Assembly (NCBI RefSeq): GCF_021917145.1
Contig: NC_061073.1
Span: 1,266,075 to 1,330,074, forward strand
Direction: 5' to 3'
From: Hypomesus transpacificus
Taxonomy: Eukaryota; Chordata; Actinopteri; Osmeriformes; Osmeridae
DNA length: 64,000 nt
Below the pieces are notes generated by a model. It saw nothing but the letters and a program-made list of their open reading frames with translations. It ran no database searches and was not told where the DNA came from. The position numbers and the translations under genes are program-made. Every line of letters starts with the position of its first letter. The first letter of the stretch is position 1. Shown in pieces: positions 28,079 to 41,400 of this stretch.

Positions 28079-29827
28079 ATGGTGCGAACCAAGGCAGACA
28101 GCGTGCCAGGAACATACAGAAAAGGTAATTTTTCAATTACTAATCAAAGTACAGCAGACGTTAGTTTCACAGTTTTAAATATTTACATTGTGTTCAAGCT
28201 CGTTATGACTGATCTAGCACGGACCTTTACAGTCGGAACACTGAGAAATAGATTTTTCTTAATTATGTTGGCATATCAATGCTACATTATAGTTAACAAC
28301 CTAGCACTACTACTTAACAACCTAGCACTACTACTTTCAAGGGTCAAATTGCATTTATATTCTACCAATAATTTTATTTTAAACTAAGTTGAATTTGAGG
28401 TAAGTGGTATGGCGCCGACGCGCTGAATATTTGGTTGCAGCACACTAGCCCGCTCACGAATGGCCTACACTTATGTTACAGACAGAAACCTGAGAAGTCA
28501 TTATATCGTCGCATTATGTATCAAATGCTCTATCTTGATTGAGCAGTTTGTCGTTATTTGAATCGCTTGCTTGCTAGATGTATCTGCCTTTCAAACTGGC
28601 GCCAGTTTTCGCCGCCCAAGGAAGACAACCAAAACGGCATGGCGCCTTCAGAGGACACACTTTCCAAACAGCTTGTTGAGCGAGAGTTCTATTCCGTTTT
28701 ACATCAGTATGCCATTTAATGGTAGATCTGATAAGCGACACCATGAATAATCCGCTCTACATCATGTATCTTTTGGCAGGCAAGCCAATATGCTTTTCTC
28801 GCCCTTTCTTAGGAGAATATCTGATCTTAAAGTTCCATTTTACAAATAGTGCCTACTAGCTGAAGTAGATACAAAATAAAGAAAATGCTTGCTTGTTGAG
28901 TAGTTTTGAAATTTTATTTTCCTGAATATAGCACAAAACTCTAAAGAATCAATCTTAAAGTTGGGAGGGGCCATTTATACCTCCAGCTGTGCTTAATATT
29001 TATGAAGTCAAAGCATCTAGAACCAAAAGATTGTTTGCTACCCAATGTCCTTCTCTTCACCTTTTGTCCCTGTTTTTAAGAATCAGCTTTATTTGACAAA
29101 AAAGTCTGCACAACTTTGTGCAAAGGAATTTACCATGGAATTTACTATTTTTCAGCCGTTGCAGCATCTGCACCCAGAAAATCATTGGGGGCTTCCAGTT
29201 CAGCCAATGCATCAAGCAGTGCTCAAGCAGGCACCCCTTGTAAGTTGGTCTCCCTACTGCCCAGCTGTGCTAAACTGAATCTTCTGTGAGGTGGACCATG
29301 CACAATAGCACACTACGCTTCAGCAAACACCTTATTATTACTTATTAGTGCATGACGATTTTTTTTAGTTTTACAAAAAGTATATATGTGTGTTTATAAC
29401 AAGTAATTGTTATTACATTAATGCTTTGCAGCTAAGGGAAAATATGCAGGTGGAAATCCTGTGTGTCCCCGGCCTACCCCAACTTGGCAGAAGGGTATCG
29501 GGGATTTCTTTGGGGGTCCAGGCAGGAAACCTGAAAAGGAAAACCAGCTTCCTGTCATGGAGGATGAGGAAGAGGCAGGAGGCAGTGGGGTATCAAAGGC
29601 ACCCAGGAAGTATGTTAGTGCACACACCGAGTTATGGGTGTTCCCACTCCTAACGATTCTGCAGAATCGATTTTTAGTGTTCAGACATTTTACAATGTCA
29701 CACAGATCATCATAATAATACGTTTGCTATTTGGAATCAATGATTTCACACATACCCCATTGTGATGTATTCTTTTTTCAGATCCAGACAGTTGCCCAGT
29801 GACGGTGAGGAAGATGCTGATGAATGA
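28079..29827 (+). CDS. pclaf: PCNA-associated factor (PAF15)
   Basis: Four coding exons (28079-28124, 29156-29239, 29432-29609, 29782-29827) give 117 residues, near the 111 of human PCLAF. The N-terminus MVRTKADSVPGTYRK is almost unchanged; it contains the lysines that become ubiquitinated (K15 and the second site in APRKSLG). The PIP box QKGIGDFF, which binds PCNA, and the KEN box in EKENQ, recognised by APC/C, are both present. The acidic tail ends GEEDADE. The protein acts at replication forks, regulates translesion synthesis and is degraded at mitotic exit. It is divergent from csnk1g1, its neighbour in human too. All junctions have GT/AG and matching phases. Confidence 0.95.
29070..29150 (+). 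repeat. dispersed teleost repeat (TCAG..CTTTATTTG family), copy 2
   Basis: AAGAATCAGCTTTATTTGAC, then TCTGCACAACTTTGTGCAAA and GGAATTTA, a copy of the family seen at 25192 and 63101. It lies in pclaf intron 1, ending close to the exon 2 acceptor. Confidence 0.5.
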
Positions 29828-29948
29828 ATTATGGATGCTTTCAGAATTCATAAGCCATGGCTACTAGTACTTGAAAGGGCTTAGTTATTTTTTTTAAATG
29901 TAAATTTCTTGTATATAATTACTGCCATCTAAAAAGTGTACAGAAGCT

Positions 29949-29954
29949 AATAAA
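29949..29954 (+). terminator. polyadenylation signal of pclaf
   Basis: AATAAA lies 122 bp after the pclaf stop. A T-run follows within about 20 bp, like a downstream U-rich element. Confidence 0.7.
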
Positions 29955-29959
29955 CAATT

Positions 29960-31240
29960 GTTCTTTTCTACCTTTTTTTTTTTTTTTTTTTTAACATGCA
30001 TTTTTTTGTGACATTCTAATATCCAATATGCCTCACCTATTAAATTGGCTTTTTACGATTTATATGCTGAAGCATTTTACTCGTTTTTTTTTTTATTCAC
30101 CTTACTGCCTTTGTCTCTAGGTGGCACTACTAGCCTACCTCAAAATGTGGGAGACCCAAGTCCTCACCCCTTGCTCCCGGTTTGAAGCAAATGATGAATT
30201 TTGGTGGTATTGTATTTACTTTGTTGGGCACCCGGTTGATAAGTTATTTTATTCTTTTAACCCGTCAAAATATTAAAAATTACCTTCCACAATTTTTTTT
30301 TTTCTCAAACCTGGTTCAAAATACTTAATTTTTCTTAAAATTTAGTTGAGTTTGAAACATCTGAAATGGGAAAACTAGCATCCCCCTTTTTTTGTTGCTT
30401 AGGTCAAAGATGGCACAGCCTCTGAAGCCCAGAGCATAGCCTCTGAAGCCCAGAGCACAGCCTCTGAAGCCCAGAGCATAGCCTCTGAAGCCCAGAGCAC
30501 AGCCTCTGAAGCCCAGAGCACAGCCTCTGAAGCCAGGGCACAGCCTCTGAAGCCCATGGCACAGCCTCTGAAACCCAGAGCACAGCCTCTGAAGGCCAGA
30601 GCACAGCCTCTGAAGGCCAGAGCACAGCGAGCCATTCTACTGCGGCTTCAGAAGTCTTGATCAGTCAAATGTATGCTCTTTGATCTGGAATATGATGCAT
30701 TTTTAAACATGAAACATGTACTCTTCATTTAAGGCTAAAATAAATTGTTTTAGAAAATCATGAACCTCATACACACCACCTGCCCCCCTCATTGTTGGTG
30801 TGATTAAGACTTACCATCTTGAGCCTGAAAGCTTATTACAGCACTGGTGGCATTCCTTAGGCTAAGGTAACAGGCTCTCCCAGAAGGAGATCATCCTCGT
30901 ACGCATTGCAGCCAAAGCTACTTATCTACAGTACGCCTGAAAACCTTGAATAGATCTGGAGTTGGATGCTGTACAGACAGAATATGGTCTTGCTCTTTGT
31001 AAGTGAACGTTAAGGTCATCGACAAGGGTTTTAGTTCAATTATCAAGATGTCAATCTAAGGGAACTGTACATTCCAATATATGCCTGGTAGGAAATAAAT
31101 ACAAATCATTGTCTTGATGCATCATTGGTTTCAAAAACACTGCATGCAGGCTACTGAGGGATGTAAGTATATAGTTAAGTATTTTATTAGTACAAAAATA
31201 TTACACACAATCTTGTTGGAGACTAGTTTTAAAACCATAT
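29960..31240. other. gap between convergent pclaf and prr5l
   Basis: No gene seen. It contains the 21-bp minisatellite at 30413-30630. A minus-strand AATAAA at 31183-31188 is a possible prr5l polyadenylation signal, giving a 3' UTR of about 480 bp. Confidence 0.45.
30413..30630 (+). repeat. minisatellite, 21-bp unit
   Basis: About ten tandem copies of CACAGCCTCTGAAGCCCAGAG with few changes. The open frames over it on the minus strand are repeat artefacts. Confidence 0.92.
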
Positions 31241-31268
31241 AAATGATCAAACCCTGTACAGGATTTGT

Positions 31269-31370
31269 CTGCTGTGGTACGGTCAACACATACTTCCTCA
31301 ATGTTCAGGTAGGGTTTTACTGCTGTGGCACGGTCAACACATACTTCCTCAATGTTCAGGTAAGGTTTGT
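31269..31370 (-). repeat. 51-bp tandem duplication in prr5l 3' UTR
   Basis: Two copies, each starting CTGCTGTGG and ending near ATGTTCAGGTA, differ at only a few positions. A recent local duplication downstream of the prr5l stop. Confidence 0.8.
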
Positions 31371-31662
31371 GAAGACGTTGACAGGATACATTCAGACATT
31401 TCCTAAATTCCCCAACCTTATTTCAATAAGTAGACTTTAGGATCATCCTCCCCTTTCCCCAATAATGGCTTCATCTGATAGACGATCCTGCTTCCTCTTC
31501 CATCCCTCCTATTAGATGTAGTCCACCGATGGATGGCGTGTTTGGTGAAACGGCACAGAGAGATGACCTTTTGACCATAGAGAACCCCCTGAAATCCCAT
31601 TCCTTTCCCTTCATCACTGAGGTATTTCTCCTTAAGGCTTTTTGGATAAAGGCCCCATTTTG

Positions 31663-32775
31663 TTAGCTGGGGGGAGGGCAAATCATTTCAGATGATCTTG
31701 GCTGCTTGAGAACCCCTCCCAATGGTGACTCCAGGATGTCAGGGTCACTGGAGAACGGTCTGCATCCCATGACACATTTGTTTCCCATTTCGCTCCCCCC
31801 ACTGCCCCTGCGGTCCTCCTCCATCCCAGAGTGCATCCTGCCTGATGCTGAAAGCAGCTGGATGTCCGAGTGAGCGTTGGCTACCGTGTGGCGTCGTATT
31901 CCACCCAGCTTCTCCAGGTAGGCTTCCCCCTCATGCTCCACCAGGGGAGCCAATGTGAACGAATCTGAGGTGTGGTGGGTTATGGTGATCTCTGGTCGGC
32001 TTGCTGCCTTCCTGGGGTACGTTGCACAGCATTCTGTGATGGAGGACAGAATGGAATCAAATGTTTTGAATATCTGTCAAGACTCATTGTAAATGCAATA
32101 AGATCCAACTATTCATCTTCACGCAAGATAAAAATAAATACAAATGGACAGATAATAAACATATAATATAAACAACATAAAACAAGTAACTTCTGTTGAG
32201 TATTCATCAGATAAGTATGATTATTCACCAGTCGTGTTTATCTGCACATGAAAGTAGCATGCTGTTGCAACCTTCTACTTTGAATTGTAAAGGAAAATCA
32301 TAGACGACAATACACAACAATGGAAAACTACTGGGAATGTACAGAATATGGCCAAACATATGTGGACACCCCAATGTCCAAGAGTTTAACACATCATCTG
32401 TCTGGTTGCAATTCTCACCACAGAGTTTTAAAATGTCTCAAGAAGTAACGACAGCACAATAAATGTTTGTAGGGAGCTTCATGAAATGGGTTTCTATGGC
32501 CTAAGATCACCTTGCACAATGCCAAACATTGACTGCAGTGATGGGAAAACACTCAAAAACTATACAAATTGAGCAGTAGGAAGGCACGGTGGCAGGTAAA
32601 TATAAAGAGAGAGGGAAAAACATTGCCAGGCTGTAAATCAGTGGGTTCTCTAGTGATCTGGCTAACACCAGGCCAGGGGGATCAGATCTTTAATAAATGG
32701 GGATTTGCAAGCTTTAGTGTTGTTTTTGATGTGGTGGATTTATTGTTCCACTTTAACTTCAAACCTGCGTAGACT

Positions 32776-32810
<35 letters not shown>

Positions 32811-35800
32811 CCCGCTAGAGCCTGAGGGGCAGTATAGGATTAACACATTCTTCACTCATTCTGAACCAGGTCAAATGGCTAAGAATCTATCCTAATCGTA
32901 TTTACTGTACTGTACTCTGGCCCATTACTCTCTTAACCTTTTTGACCCGTACCACATATGGAATCTGTGGTCCCAGCAGGGTACGGTACAGACATAGACA
33001 TGCATCTATGTATGTCTATAAAGCAACAATCGTGTCTGGTCCAGTATGTCAGTGTTCTCTGTTTAACACGCATTTATCGCCTTGTCTTTATTGTAAAGAC
33101 ATTTACTTAACATGCCGGTAGCATTGAATTACAACCATAAAGTTCTTGTTATAAAAAAAGCTTGGTCCACACACACAAACATTAGGTACAGTATATTCTG
33201 ACCTTTGTGTAAGAATTACATAACCTGGTTCATATAGTCCCAACAACTACAGCTAATGTTGTGTCTAAAAATAAAACAACACAGGCTTTAAGCCTGCCAC
33301 CGGCTCAGGCTGTGATGTGTAAACTTACCTTGGAAGCACATGCCTTTACTACCGTGAAGAACATTCCCCAGGTAAGGAGATATAACAATCTCCACCAGTT
33401 TCTCTAACTGGTAATACTCTTGACTGGGACTACCTGATTCATGGATGCCCTGCGGAAGGACAAACCCACATACAGTCAGTGGCCATGTACAGTAAAAAAT
33501 AGGAACTCTCCAATTGCACTAGACAAGGAAGGAAGGCACTTCCAAATACATTTAGTCTCAAATGTTATCGAAAACAAGATGATCTAATCAGTTTTGAAAT
33601 GTACACCTTTCCTGACTGACACTACGGTTTCCAAGCAAACATAGAACCCATTGGTGAGGACCTTGATTCTCCTACCTGTAGGATGAGCAGCATCTGAGTG
33701 ATGGCTGGGGAGGGCAACGTGGTAGTGCTGTGTGCCAGTGAGTCGTGGAGGTGGATCTTCAAGAGGACCAGGTCTCTGAAGCCTAACAGGGCCATCTGCC
33801 TGACGGTCAGCTCCTGACCCTGCAGTCCCAGCCAGAGAGAAGTTATTTCTGAACGCTTTACGCAATCTCTAAACAGTCTGTTGCACATGGTAACTGTCTT
33901 GGCTATACAGATGGTTGACAAATTAAAGGGAAAAAAACAACATAAAGTGTCTTCGTAAAGGGTTGCGCCAACACAATCCACCAGAACAGCTTCAGTGCAC
34001 CTTGACAGTCTCTGGAACTCTTCTGGAGGTTTGATACATAATAAGCATTCAAATTAAGTACAACTGAATGGAAGCATCTGCCTTTATTATGCTTTTGCTC
34101 TCCTTTATTCAGGTTTTTCCTTAAAGTTGTCACCTGTCACCTGTATCGTTCTGAGTGCGCAAAACATGTTTGTGACAGAATATGACATATGGTTTGTGAT
34201 GTGCAAAACAGGCTTCAATTTTCCAATGTCAAGAATGTTCTTGTACGATATAAATAAAAATGCCTTTTGATCAAATTGTCGAAAGCCGGGTCTGTCTGTT
34301 TGTATGTACTGCTTAATAACAGTACTATGTTTTAAGTGAGTAGTACCTGAACAGGGTAAAATATAGCCTGGAGTGTAGGCAATATCTCAGTGAAGAATCT
34401 CACCCACATCTCAGACAGAACGATGAGTTGGCTGTCACCTGGAGATAAGAACAGCTAATATTTTATGGGAATATAATTAAGGATGAATCATTTGTATTTA
34501 TTTATTTTACATCTGAGAGGACTTAAATGAAGGCAATGTGACAGACAAAAGCTAATTCCGTTTTTTTATTTTTTTATGATTTGAATCTTCAGCACACATC
34601 CATTTTACCTTTTTATTTTATGAGATAAAAAGAAATTATGAATTATAAAGTATTTGTATCTAAAGAGACTTTTTATCTTGGTTCACAGAGGCATTTTTAC
34701 ACAATGACTACTCACCCTCATAGAGGCATATTTTTTCCTTAATGTGTGACAGGCCTTTTGTCAAAAGTTGATTCTAAAGTAAAGGATATGAAAAAAGCAT
34801 GTTAAAATAACATTTGTGCATGTGATCTTTGCACCAACTCAAAGCATGTCATAATGGTTGGTAATATATTCTACATGGGACATCTGGTTTACAAATTAAA
34901 TATGTCTCAGATGCCAAGAGGGGTTGGGCTGACAACATAAAAGCAAGATACTTTCTTTTAAAGGGGTCATATACTGATTTTATAGTGTATTTCACACTGT
35001 TCCTTAAGGTCTCCGACTAGGGTATGTAACATTGGTTGGGCTGAAAATGGCCCGGGTGCTGTTCTATGCGCCCTAATGCCACCCTGTGAAATAGCCTTAG
35101 AATGGTCAAGAGGTTCTCACTCTTTTATAGTATGCTCATGAATATATAGATGAGCTGGTTGGTTTACAACGAGTGAAGCTGCGGAGCAAAGACGCAACAT
35201 AGCCAAACATGCATCGTGAATTGTAGATTTACATGACAACACAGGTTATTTATTCGAATGAAACATAGTCATGAAAATGAAATAACGTTAGCCCCATTGC
35301 CAATAAACGAAATCATCACACATTCTACCTATGTTGAATACAGGATACGTTAGCATTGCTAATAATTGTTAGCGACAAAATCATACTGTACTTACAGCTT
35401 GCAGTTGTGATGAGCATACGGTCAGATGTGTATGTACATTTTGGGGTATGACAAAGCCAAATACGGTGGAGCCACCGAGTGGACATCATTTTTGGAACAT
35501 GCCCGTTTTACAATGGCAGTTTCAAATTGTGAGATTTTCATAGGAAATAGATGTTAATGGATGTAGGTTCACTGTATGTCCATTTTACCCACCAAACTGT
35601 CGTTATTCAACTATGACAAGGTAAACTCGGTTTTGCATTCAATGACCCCTTTAACTTGGGGCTAATGAAAGAAAGTATCTTGCATTCATGTTAACTTGAT
35701 ACACAAGGTGAGCGGTAACACTTCAAAACAGCAGTTAGTGAAGCACTCTTTAATATTTCCGAACATGGATGACATGCATGTTTCAAGCTCTAGGTGTTAA

Positions 35801-38453
35801 TGTTTCCATTAGGCTTCTTCTACAGATTCTCTGGAAGCACTTCTTCCGGTCTTTAACATTTACACACGTCTCAACTCAGAAAGAGTTTCATTTATATACC
35901 AGCTCGTTCCAGTCATAAATATAAATATCCCAAACAATGTTTCCCAATGAACAAAGCTCTTCTTGAACCTAGCTGAAAATAATATTTTTTTCATAAAAAT
36001 CTTTTTTGTTGAAGACCGATTAGCTTTAAGCAAATCCCTAATCGTCAATCTAGCACCCCCTTTTTTTGTTATTAAGCCAGAATCAATGTGAACATATCTA
36101 TGCAGACATTTCTGTAGTACATATTTCCAAAACTCAACTCACACCAAAACAATGTAGATGAATAATTGCACTACAGCTAAGAGAAAAAGTACAGTAATAG
36201 TACGCAGTATACTATGGTCCGTCATATCACCATGTCTGCATTGCAGATTACCAGATGACTACGGTAATTTGTTGACTATACAGTGCACAATCATGCAAGA
36301 GGAAAAGTTCAAAACAAATACCTGGAAATATTCTGTGATAAATGAGCCCAGCTCTGTTTTGAGGAGCCACCTGTCGGGACCAAAAAAAGCTTGAGGGGTT
36401 CAAATATTCTCCTATCAATTTTTTGCAAAGTAACGATATACTAAACTGTTCTGCAGTGACATGAGCCATAAGAAGCAAGAGGTTACACTAAATTCAAGTT
36501 AATCTTTACAAATGATTAAATAATAAACAGATGAAAGAAGATAGTATCAGCTGACAGTAGAATGTCCCTGACAGTCCACAGTTCTCCACACCAGTGATGT
36601 CACCACATATTGGCTAGTACCTGATGCTCTCATTAAGAGTGTAAAGCTCATTTGCCTGCAACCCTCCTCCCTCAAACACCTTGATGACAGCTGTCTGGAC
36701 ACTGAGAGACCAAGAAAAAGGCAAGATATTAGGTTCAATTCGAGGTACAGGTGAAGTTGAGGATTGTACACAAACATCCAAAGTCAAATTGGAGTCTTTC
36801 TGGCGTTTTACATTAATATGAGTAAAACTAGGTGAAATAAAAATAGGCTAATCGTCTGATATTTTTCAATCAGCTTTTCGAAAAACTATTTATCTGAAAG
36901 ATTTTGCAAACACGTGTTGTCTTACAAGTACACTACTCTATTCGGATAGCTCAGTGGTTAGACATTTTCTAATCTCCTCTATATGTCACGTTTGAAAAAA
37001 ATATAAAGTCAAAGAGGATGTTACAATATGATGTGTCTCAGCTTGAATTATGTAACTGCAGTTGTTAATTACAGTACTTAAAGTCAGTTCACACGTATAT
37101 TTAACAGCACATTTCCTGTATTCTAAAACACTTCCTGTGTCAAGTCTTGGCACAGAAGGTCCAAAATAAATAAATGAGCACAAAAAGTACCTTGATCTAA
37201 ACGTTAACTTTTTTGTAATTTTCTGTATGGTTTCTGTGCTGTCCTAATAAAGTTATTAAGCTGATAAATCAAGTAAAGTAGGTGTTACATGCAAGGAATA
37301 TGATTTGCGTACATATCTAATATGATCAGAGAGCTAAATGTGATGAGAATACTCAAATGTTAGTGATCTTTATCATACATGCTTTCTTGTCCTTTTTAAT
37401 TGAAAGTAAAGCATGAATTGAAACGTACTGCACATAGTGTGCAACACAACCTGGACTTTTTATTTTTTCTAATTTCCCTCCGAATTCATACATGCCTCAT
37501 GCAATGTTTGAAATCCTTTCATACGATTTTACAATTTATCACTATAGAATACAACCCTTAGTTCCAAAAAAGCTATTTACTACCTTTATGGGGTAATGAA
37601 ACTGGATGCAAATTGACATAGCGTACATACTGTCAAACAGACCTTTTAGGTCGAATTGTTGTTCTATTAGTCTTTTATATAATAATCTATATCCTCCCAC
37701 CCCCCCCCCCCCTACCCCCCCCTCTTCCGACCCCCCCCCCCAACCCACACACACAGAGTTTTTAATCCAAATGCTTATGAAAAAACACTCTGTAGTGTCA
37801 CTATACTACCCTGCTGCGGAGGTGACCTCTGAGCAGCCACAGCACTCCCTGCCCCATCTACTTCCTACAAAACATCCTGCCAAATGTTCATATTCACTCC
37901 CAAAAAAAGGAGGGGAGGTCGTCTGACACTTCCGTTTGGAAAAAGAGGTCTAGGTTCCATTTCCTGATCAAACTGCCACCTCAACACCAAGTGACCCAAC
38001 AGAGTAAGTCCAAAAGCGAGGTAAATATGAGAGAATGACATTAGTGGATATGATCAGAGAGGAGGAAAGACATCAGAAAGAAGATCTTTCCCACTCTAGC
38101 CAGGGACAGGCTATTACAAATTCCATGGCTCTGATTCTTCACGCACTTCCTGGCATTAATTTGCCATTACAACTTTCTATGTCCTGTATGTTCTGCCATT
38201 TTCTCATGTGAAAGACAATGTCTCAGCCCTAATCCAGGTTGAAGCACAAAGACAGAGTTAGGTTAAGAACAGACATGTTATGGAAATTGATTCACAACTG
38301 TCTTCCTGTCACATACGTTAAGAGGCTTGCCCACCTGTTCCAGACACTCGCATTGGAAAGCTGCATGGCGGATGAGCTGGCATGGAAGCGGGCAAGGTCT
38401 GTCAGCACAGGAGAGCTCATGAAGCGAGGGCGAGGTCGCCGAAATGATCCCAT
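31663..38453 (-). CDS. prr5l: proline-rich protein 5-like (Protor-2), mTORC2-associated
   Basis: Eight coding exons in order: 38335-38453, 36621-36701, 36322-36370, 34716-34773, 34347-34438, 33676-33819, 33329-33449, 31663-32033. Together they give 344 residues (human PRR5L is somewhat longer). The start at MGSFRRPRPRFMSSPVLTDL equals a conserved internal methionine of the family. An in-frame ATG at 38484 lies before a good splice acceptor in the same exon and is probably intronic. Conserved blocks include GGGLQANELYTLNESI, LPTLQAIFYPVQ, GQELTVRQMALLGFRDLVLL and IRRHTVANAHSDIQLL. The last separates PRR5L from PRR5. The family binds Rictor in mTORC2 and affects PKC and Akt phosphorylation and mRNA decay; this is family knowledge. 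Introns hold a Tc1 fragment, a 30-C run and a piggyBac-like MITE. Confidence 0.94.
32341..32560. mobile_element. decayed Tc1/mariner fragment
   Basis: ATATGGCCAAACATATGTGG followed by ACACC resembles the terminal repeat of a common fish Tc1 family. GGAGCTTCATGAAATGGG and TGCACAATGCCAAACATTG are transposase remnants. No open frame survives. It lies in the last prr5l intron. Confidence 0.6.
32780..32809 (+). repeat. uninterrupted run of 30 C
   Basis: Thirty consecutive C residues, so the prr5l pre-mRNA has a 30-G run in its last intron. Very likely length-polymorphic and hard to sequence. Confidence 0.85.
34958..35654. mobile_element. piggyBac-like MITE with TTAA target sites
   Basis: TTAA then AGGGGTCAT at 34958-34970, and ATGACCCCT then TTAA at 35642-35654, form a short inverted repeat with the TTAA target duplication of piggyBac-type elements. 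About 697 bp and no transposase. It lies in a prr5l intron. A second perfect 16-bp inverted repeat lies outside it (34943-34958 and 35668-35683). Confidence 0.6.
37697..37745 (+). repeat. C-rich tract
   Basis: Three C-runs separated by short A/T stretches in the first prr5l coding intron. Low-complexity sequence. Confidence 0.8.
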
Positions 38454-41400
38454 TATGCACAAGTTCTGGAGTCTGAAATTAAGCATATTAAAAAAGATTA
38501 TAGAGTAAAATGTTCTTAAGGTTTACAATTGGTGGTTGAATGAAAACACATTTGAACTTGACTAAAATAAAATAAAAACACAGGACCACTTGCGTATCTG
38601 GAATCACATATTTTGTCTATCCTAAGAACATCTTACAGCAGCACTTCTGGAGCTACAATCATCTTCGCCAAAAAAGTCAGAAAGAAAAAATCCCCTCCGG
38701 CTGTGATTGTTCACATGAGACTTTTTCAAACAACAAGCAAAAGCAAATAACTGGCGGTGGAACTGACAAAAAATGTTTGTGTGGTTAAACCGCCCCAGAG
38801 TAAGATAACAAATTAGTTGACTGAAACTGTAGAGTGAGAAGCATGTAGGTGTGCCCAATGTGTCCGTGTCAACTTAAGCATCTGTGTCATACTGAAAACA
38901 GTGAAGTTACTTTCAGTCGTTTGCTAACTTCCTGTCTCACCATGTTCACAACCCAAATTACATTTATAGCATGTTGCTATCCACAACAGACCAAAACTTG
39001 GCTCAAACCATGAGAGATGTTCAAGCTATGCTATGCTGAGACAGTAATAACTACATACACTTTTGATTGAAATGGCAAGCTTATGAGCCAGGACCCAAAA
39101 TAACATTATAATGAGGTGTCTGCAAGCTGTAAGGAGAGGATAAGGGAAGAGGTCAAACTGAGTCAAGCAAAGTACGTGTGACTTTTAGAATTTAAGTTTG
39201 TTGACTGTGGATGGGTGGGTGGGGCACAGAAATGGGGCAAAGGAGAAGATTAAAAATGCCACCAAATGTTTCAGACGTCATGCGTGTGCCGAACATTCTG
39301 TCATTCCCATGTATACTGATCAGGCACAGACTGGAGACTAAATGTGTACAGTCAAGCAAATAGTTCAGAATCACCAAACCTCTGATTCAGTCTGACCCAT
39401 CCACCCACCGATGCCATTAACACTTCCCACATACATATGGGTGTCGCATATGGCACCCCAACCCCCTTCCTGATCTCTGGCACACCATATTTTGGACCAA
39501 GGGAATGCCGAACATTCAAGACACAACATACATTTGTACCAATCGCAGCATAAGTCAAAAGGAACACATCTTTGTTGAATATGTGTAAATGCCAGTTCAG
39601 TTGGGCTTCCCTATAGTTGCGTAGATAGATAATGTTATTGATGCACTGTATAAAAATACAGACCATTTCTTATGATTACAAACTGAAATATTGTTAGAAC
39701 TCTGTTCTTTTAGTCCTTGATTATCTGCTGTACTTCCTATATGCACTATTTGTATGTCGCTTTGGATAAAAGTGTAATTTAAATGATTGAATATAGAGTC
39801 CTGAGAGACGTTCCAAAATGTTTTGAAAAGCTGAAAGATCACACTCTTTCCTCTGTCCTGCCCCTCATGTCTCCTCATTCTGGCACCAATAAAAGTTGCT
39901 TGGCAACCCTAAATAAGTATTTAGTGATCTCTCAGTTTGGCAAGCCAGATGAAAATAAACAATAGCATGCTTGTGTGCACCCTCCCCGGGTGCTTCCATG
40001 TGCTATGATCCTAAGTGAAATTAGAGCAAAAGGCTTTGTGGCGCACACACTGGGACATGGGCTAACCCATCCTCCTCCTCGGTATCTTAAACTAGGGCCA
40101 ACTTCAAAAACGGACTTTAGCTCCTGATCTCTAGCATAGACCAAAAAGGAAAGGACATTTTCCCAAGACAAATCATACTATTCCAAAGACTAAAAAAATG
40201 CAGGTAATTCTTTAGACGGCGATTGCTATCATGGGGAACTGCTAACTGGGGTTAATCCCATTACTGACACAGGGTTGGTGCTTATTACGGATCTTTCTAC
40301 GATCGTAAAAAAGGAGTCAGAAAGGAGTCAGAAGGCAACGTTTTAAAAGTAGAGATGTGCGCTCCGTTCTCATGACTATATCTGACTTGTTAGTCAATAA
40401 TTTGTTGTTAATGTTTTAGAGAAGTTTGTGTACGTTTGTTAAACGTCTAATTCTCAATCGTAGGCTACTTCTTGTTACTATAATTAAAAAAAAAAAAACT
40501 GTAAAATCAGATCCACTGACAGCATCATCCCATTTTCATCCACATGTCTAAGTCATCAGCCGATCTGTCTTCCAAATAATTGCCTGCTCACACTTGCAAG
40601 AAGAAGAAGGTGGTATATGCTATATTTCTTTATGACGTTCAGACGTGCAAGTCCAAAACAAATGGAGATCAGCAATACTATCGCGATTATACGAGGCTAC
40701 CATCGACACTTTTGCAGTATCTTGAAAAGGAAGAGGAATCGCCTCTACTGGGGTAAAAACAAAATATATAAATAAATATGTTAACGCAAATATTAATGCA
40801 ACAAATATTCAAGAATATCTTACCTTCTGCAAGCTCACTTAAAACGGTTGGCTCGTCATTTGCTCAAGGAATTGCTCATAGAGCACTTTTTTTCACCGAA
40901 TCATGTTTTACCAACTTGCAATCAGCACACACTATATATTCGGATATTTACATGATACTATGGACGGGTGTGCAACTGTTTCCTTTGTCACTTGTCTAAA
41001 GTTTTCCGTCAGTTACAGACCGTAAACGTCAACCTTGCATCTAAAAGACAAGTAAATTGATGCTGACGAATCGCTCGTGCTCATGAAGCAATCGTCTCTC
41101 CCCCTTGACACTGATTGGTACGGTTCTAATGAATATTTATTAGGTGATAGACACGGCACCTGACTGGACAAAGCCGATAGAGAGTTTAAGTCCCAATTAT
41201 GAACTACATGTTCAAATGACAAATTTAATTATAAAAGTTTAAGAAAATGCTAAAATCATACATGAATCAAACGATATCAAACACTATACAATAGGGCTAA
41301 TAATACATTAAAGGTTTACAGTCGCTTGTCAGTAGCCTAGCCGATCGTCCTCCCCTTACTCCGGGGCTCGAATTTGAGGGAGCTTTAGGCCTTTGCTTTC

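Noticed and set aside
30399-30635. Two overlapping minus-strand open frames rich in Trp/Leu/Ser
   Set aside because: Both are readings of the 21-bp minisatellite.
36936-36970. tRNA-like TAGCTCAGTGGTTAGA
   Set aside because: Only an A-box-like piece; there is no B box or cloverleaf. At most a SINE scrap.
38484-38486. Upstream in-frame ATG as the start of prr5l
   Set aside because: It lies just before a good splice acceptor (TTAATTTCAG). Conservation begins at the ATG at 38451-38453.
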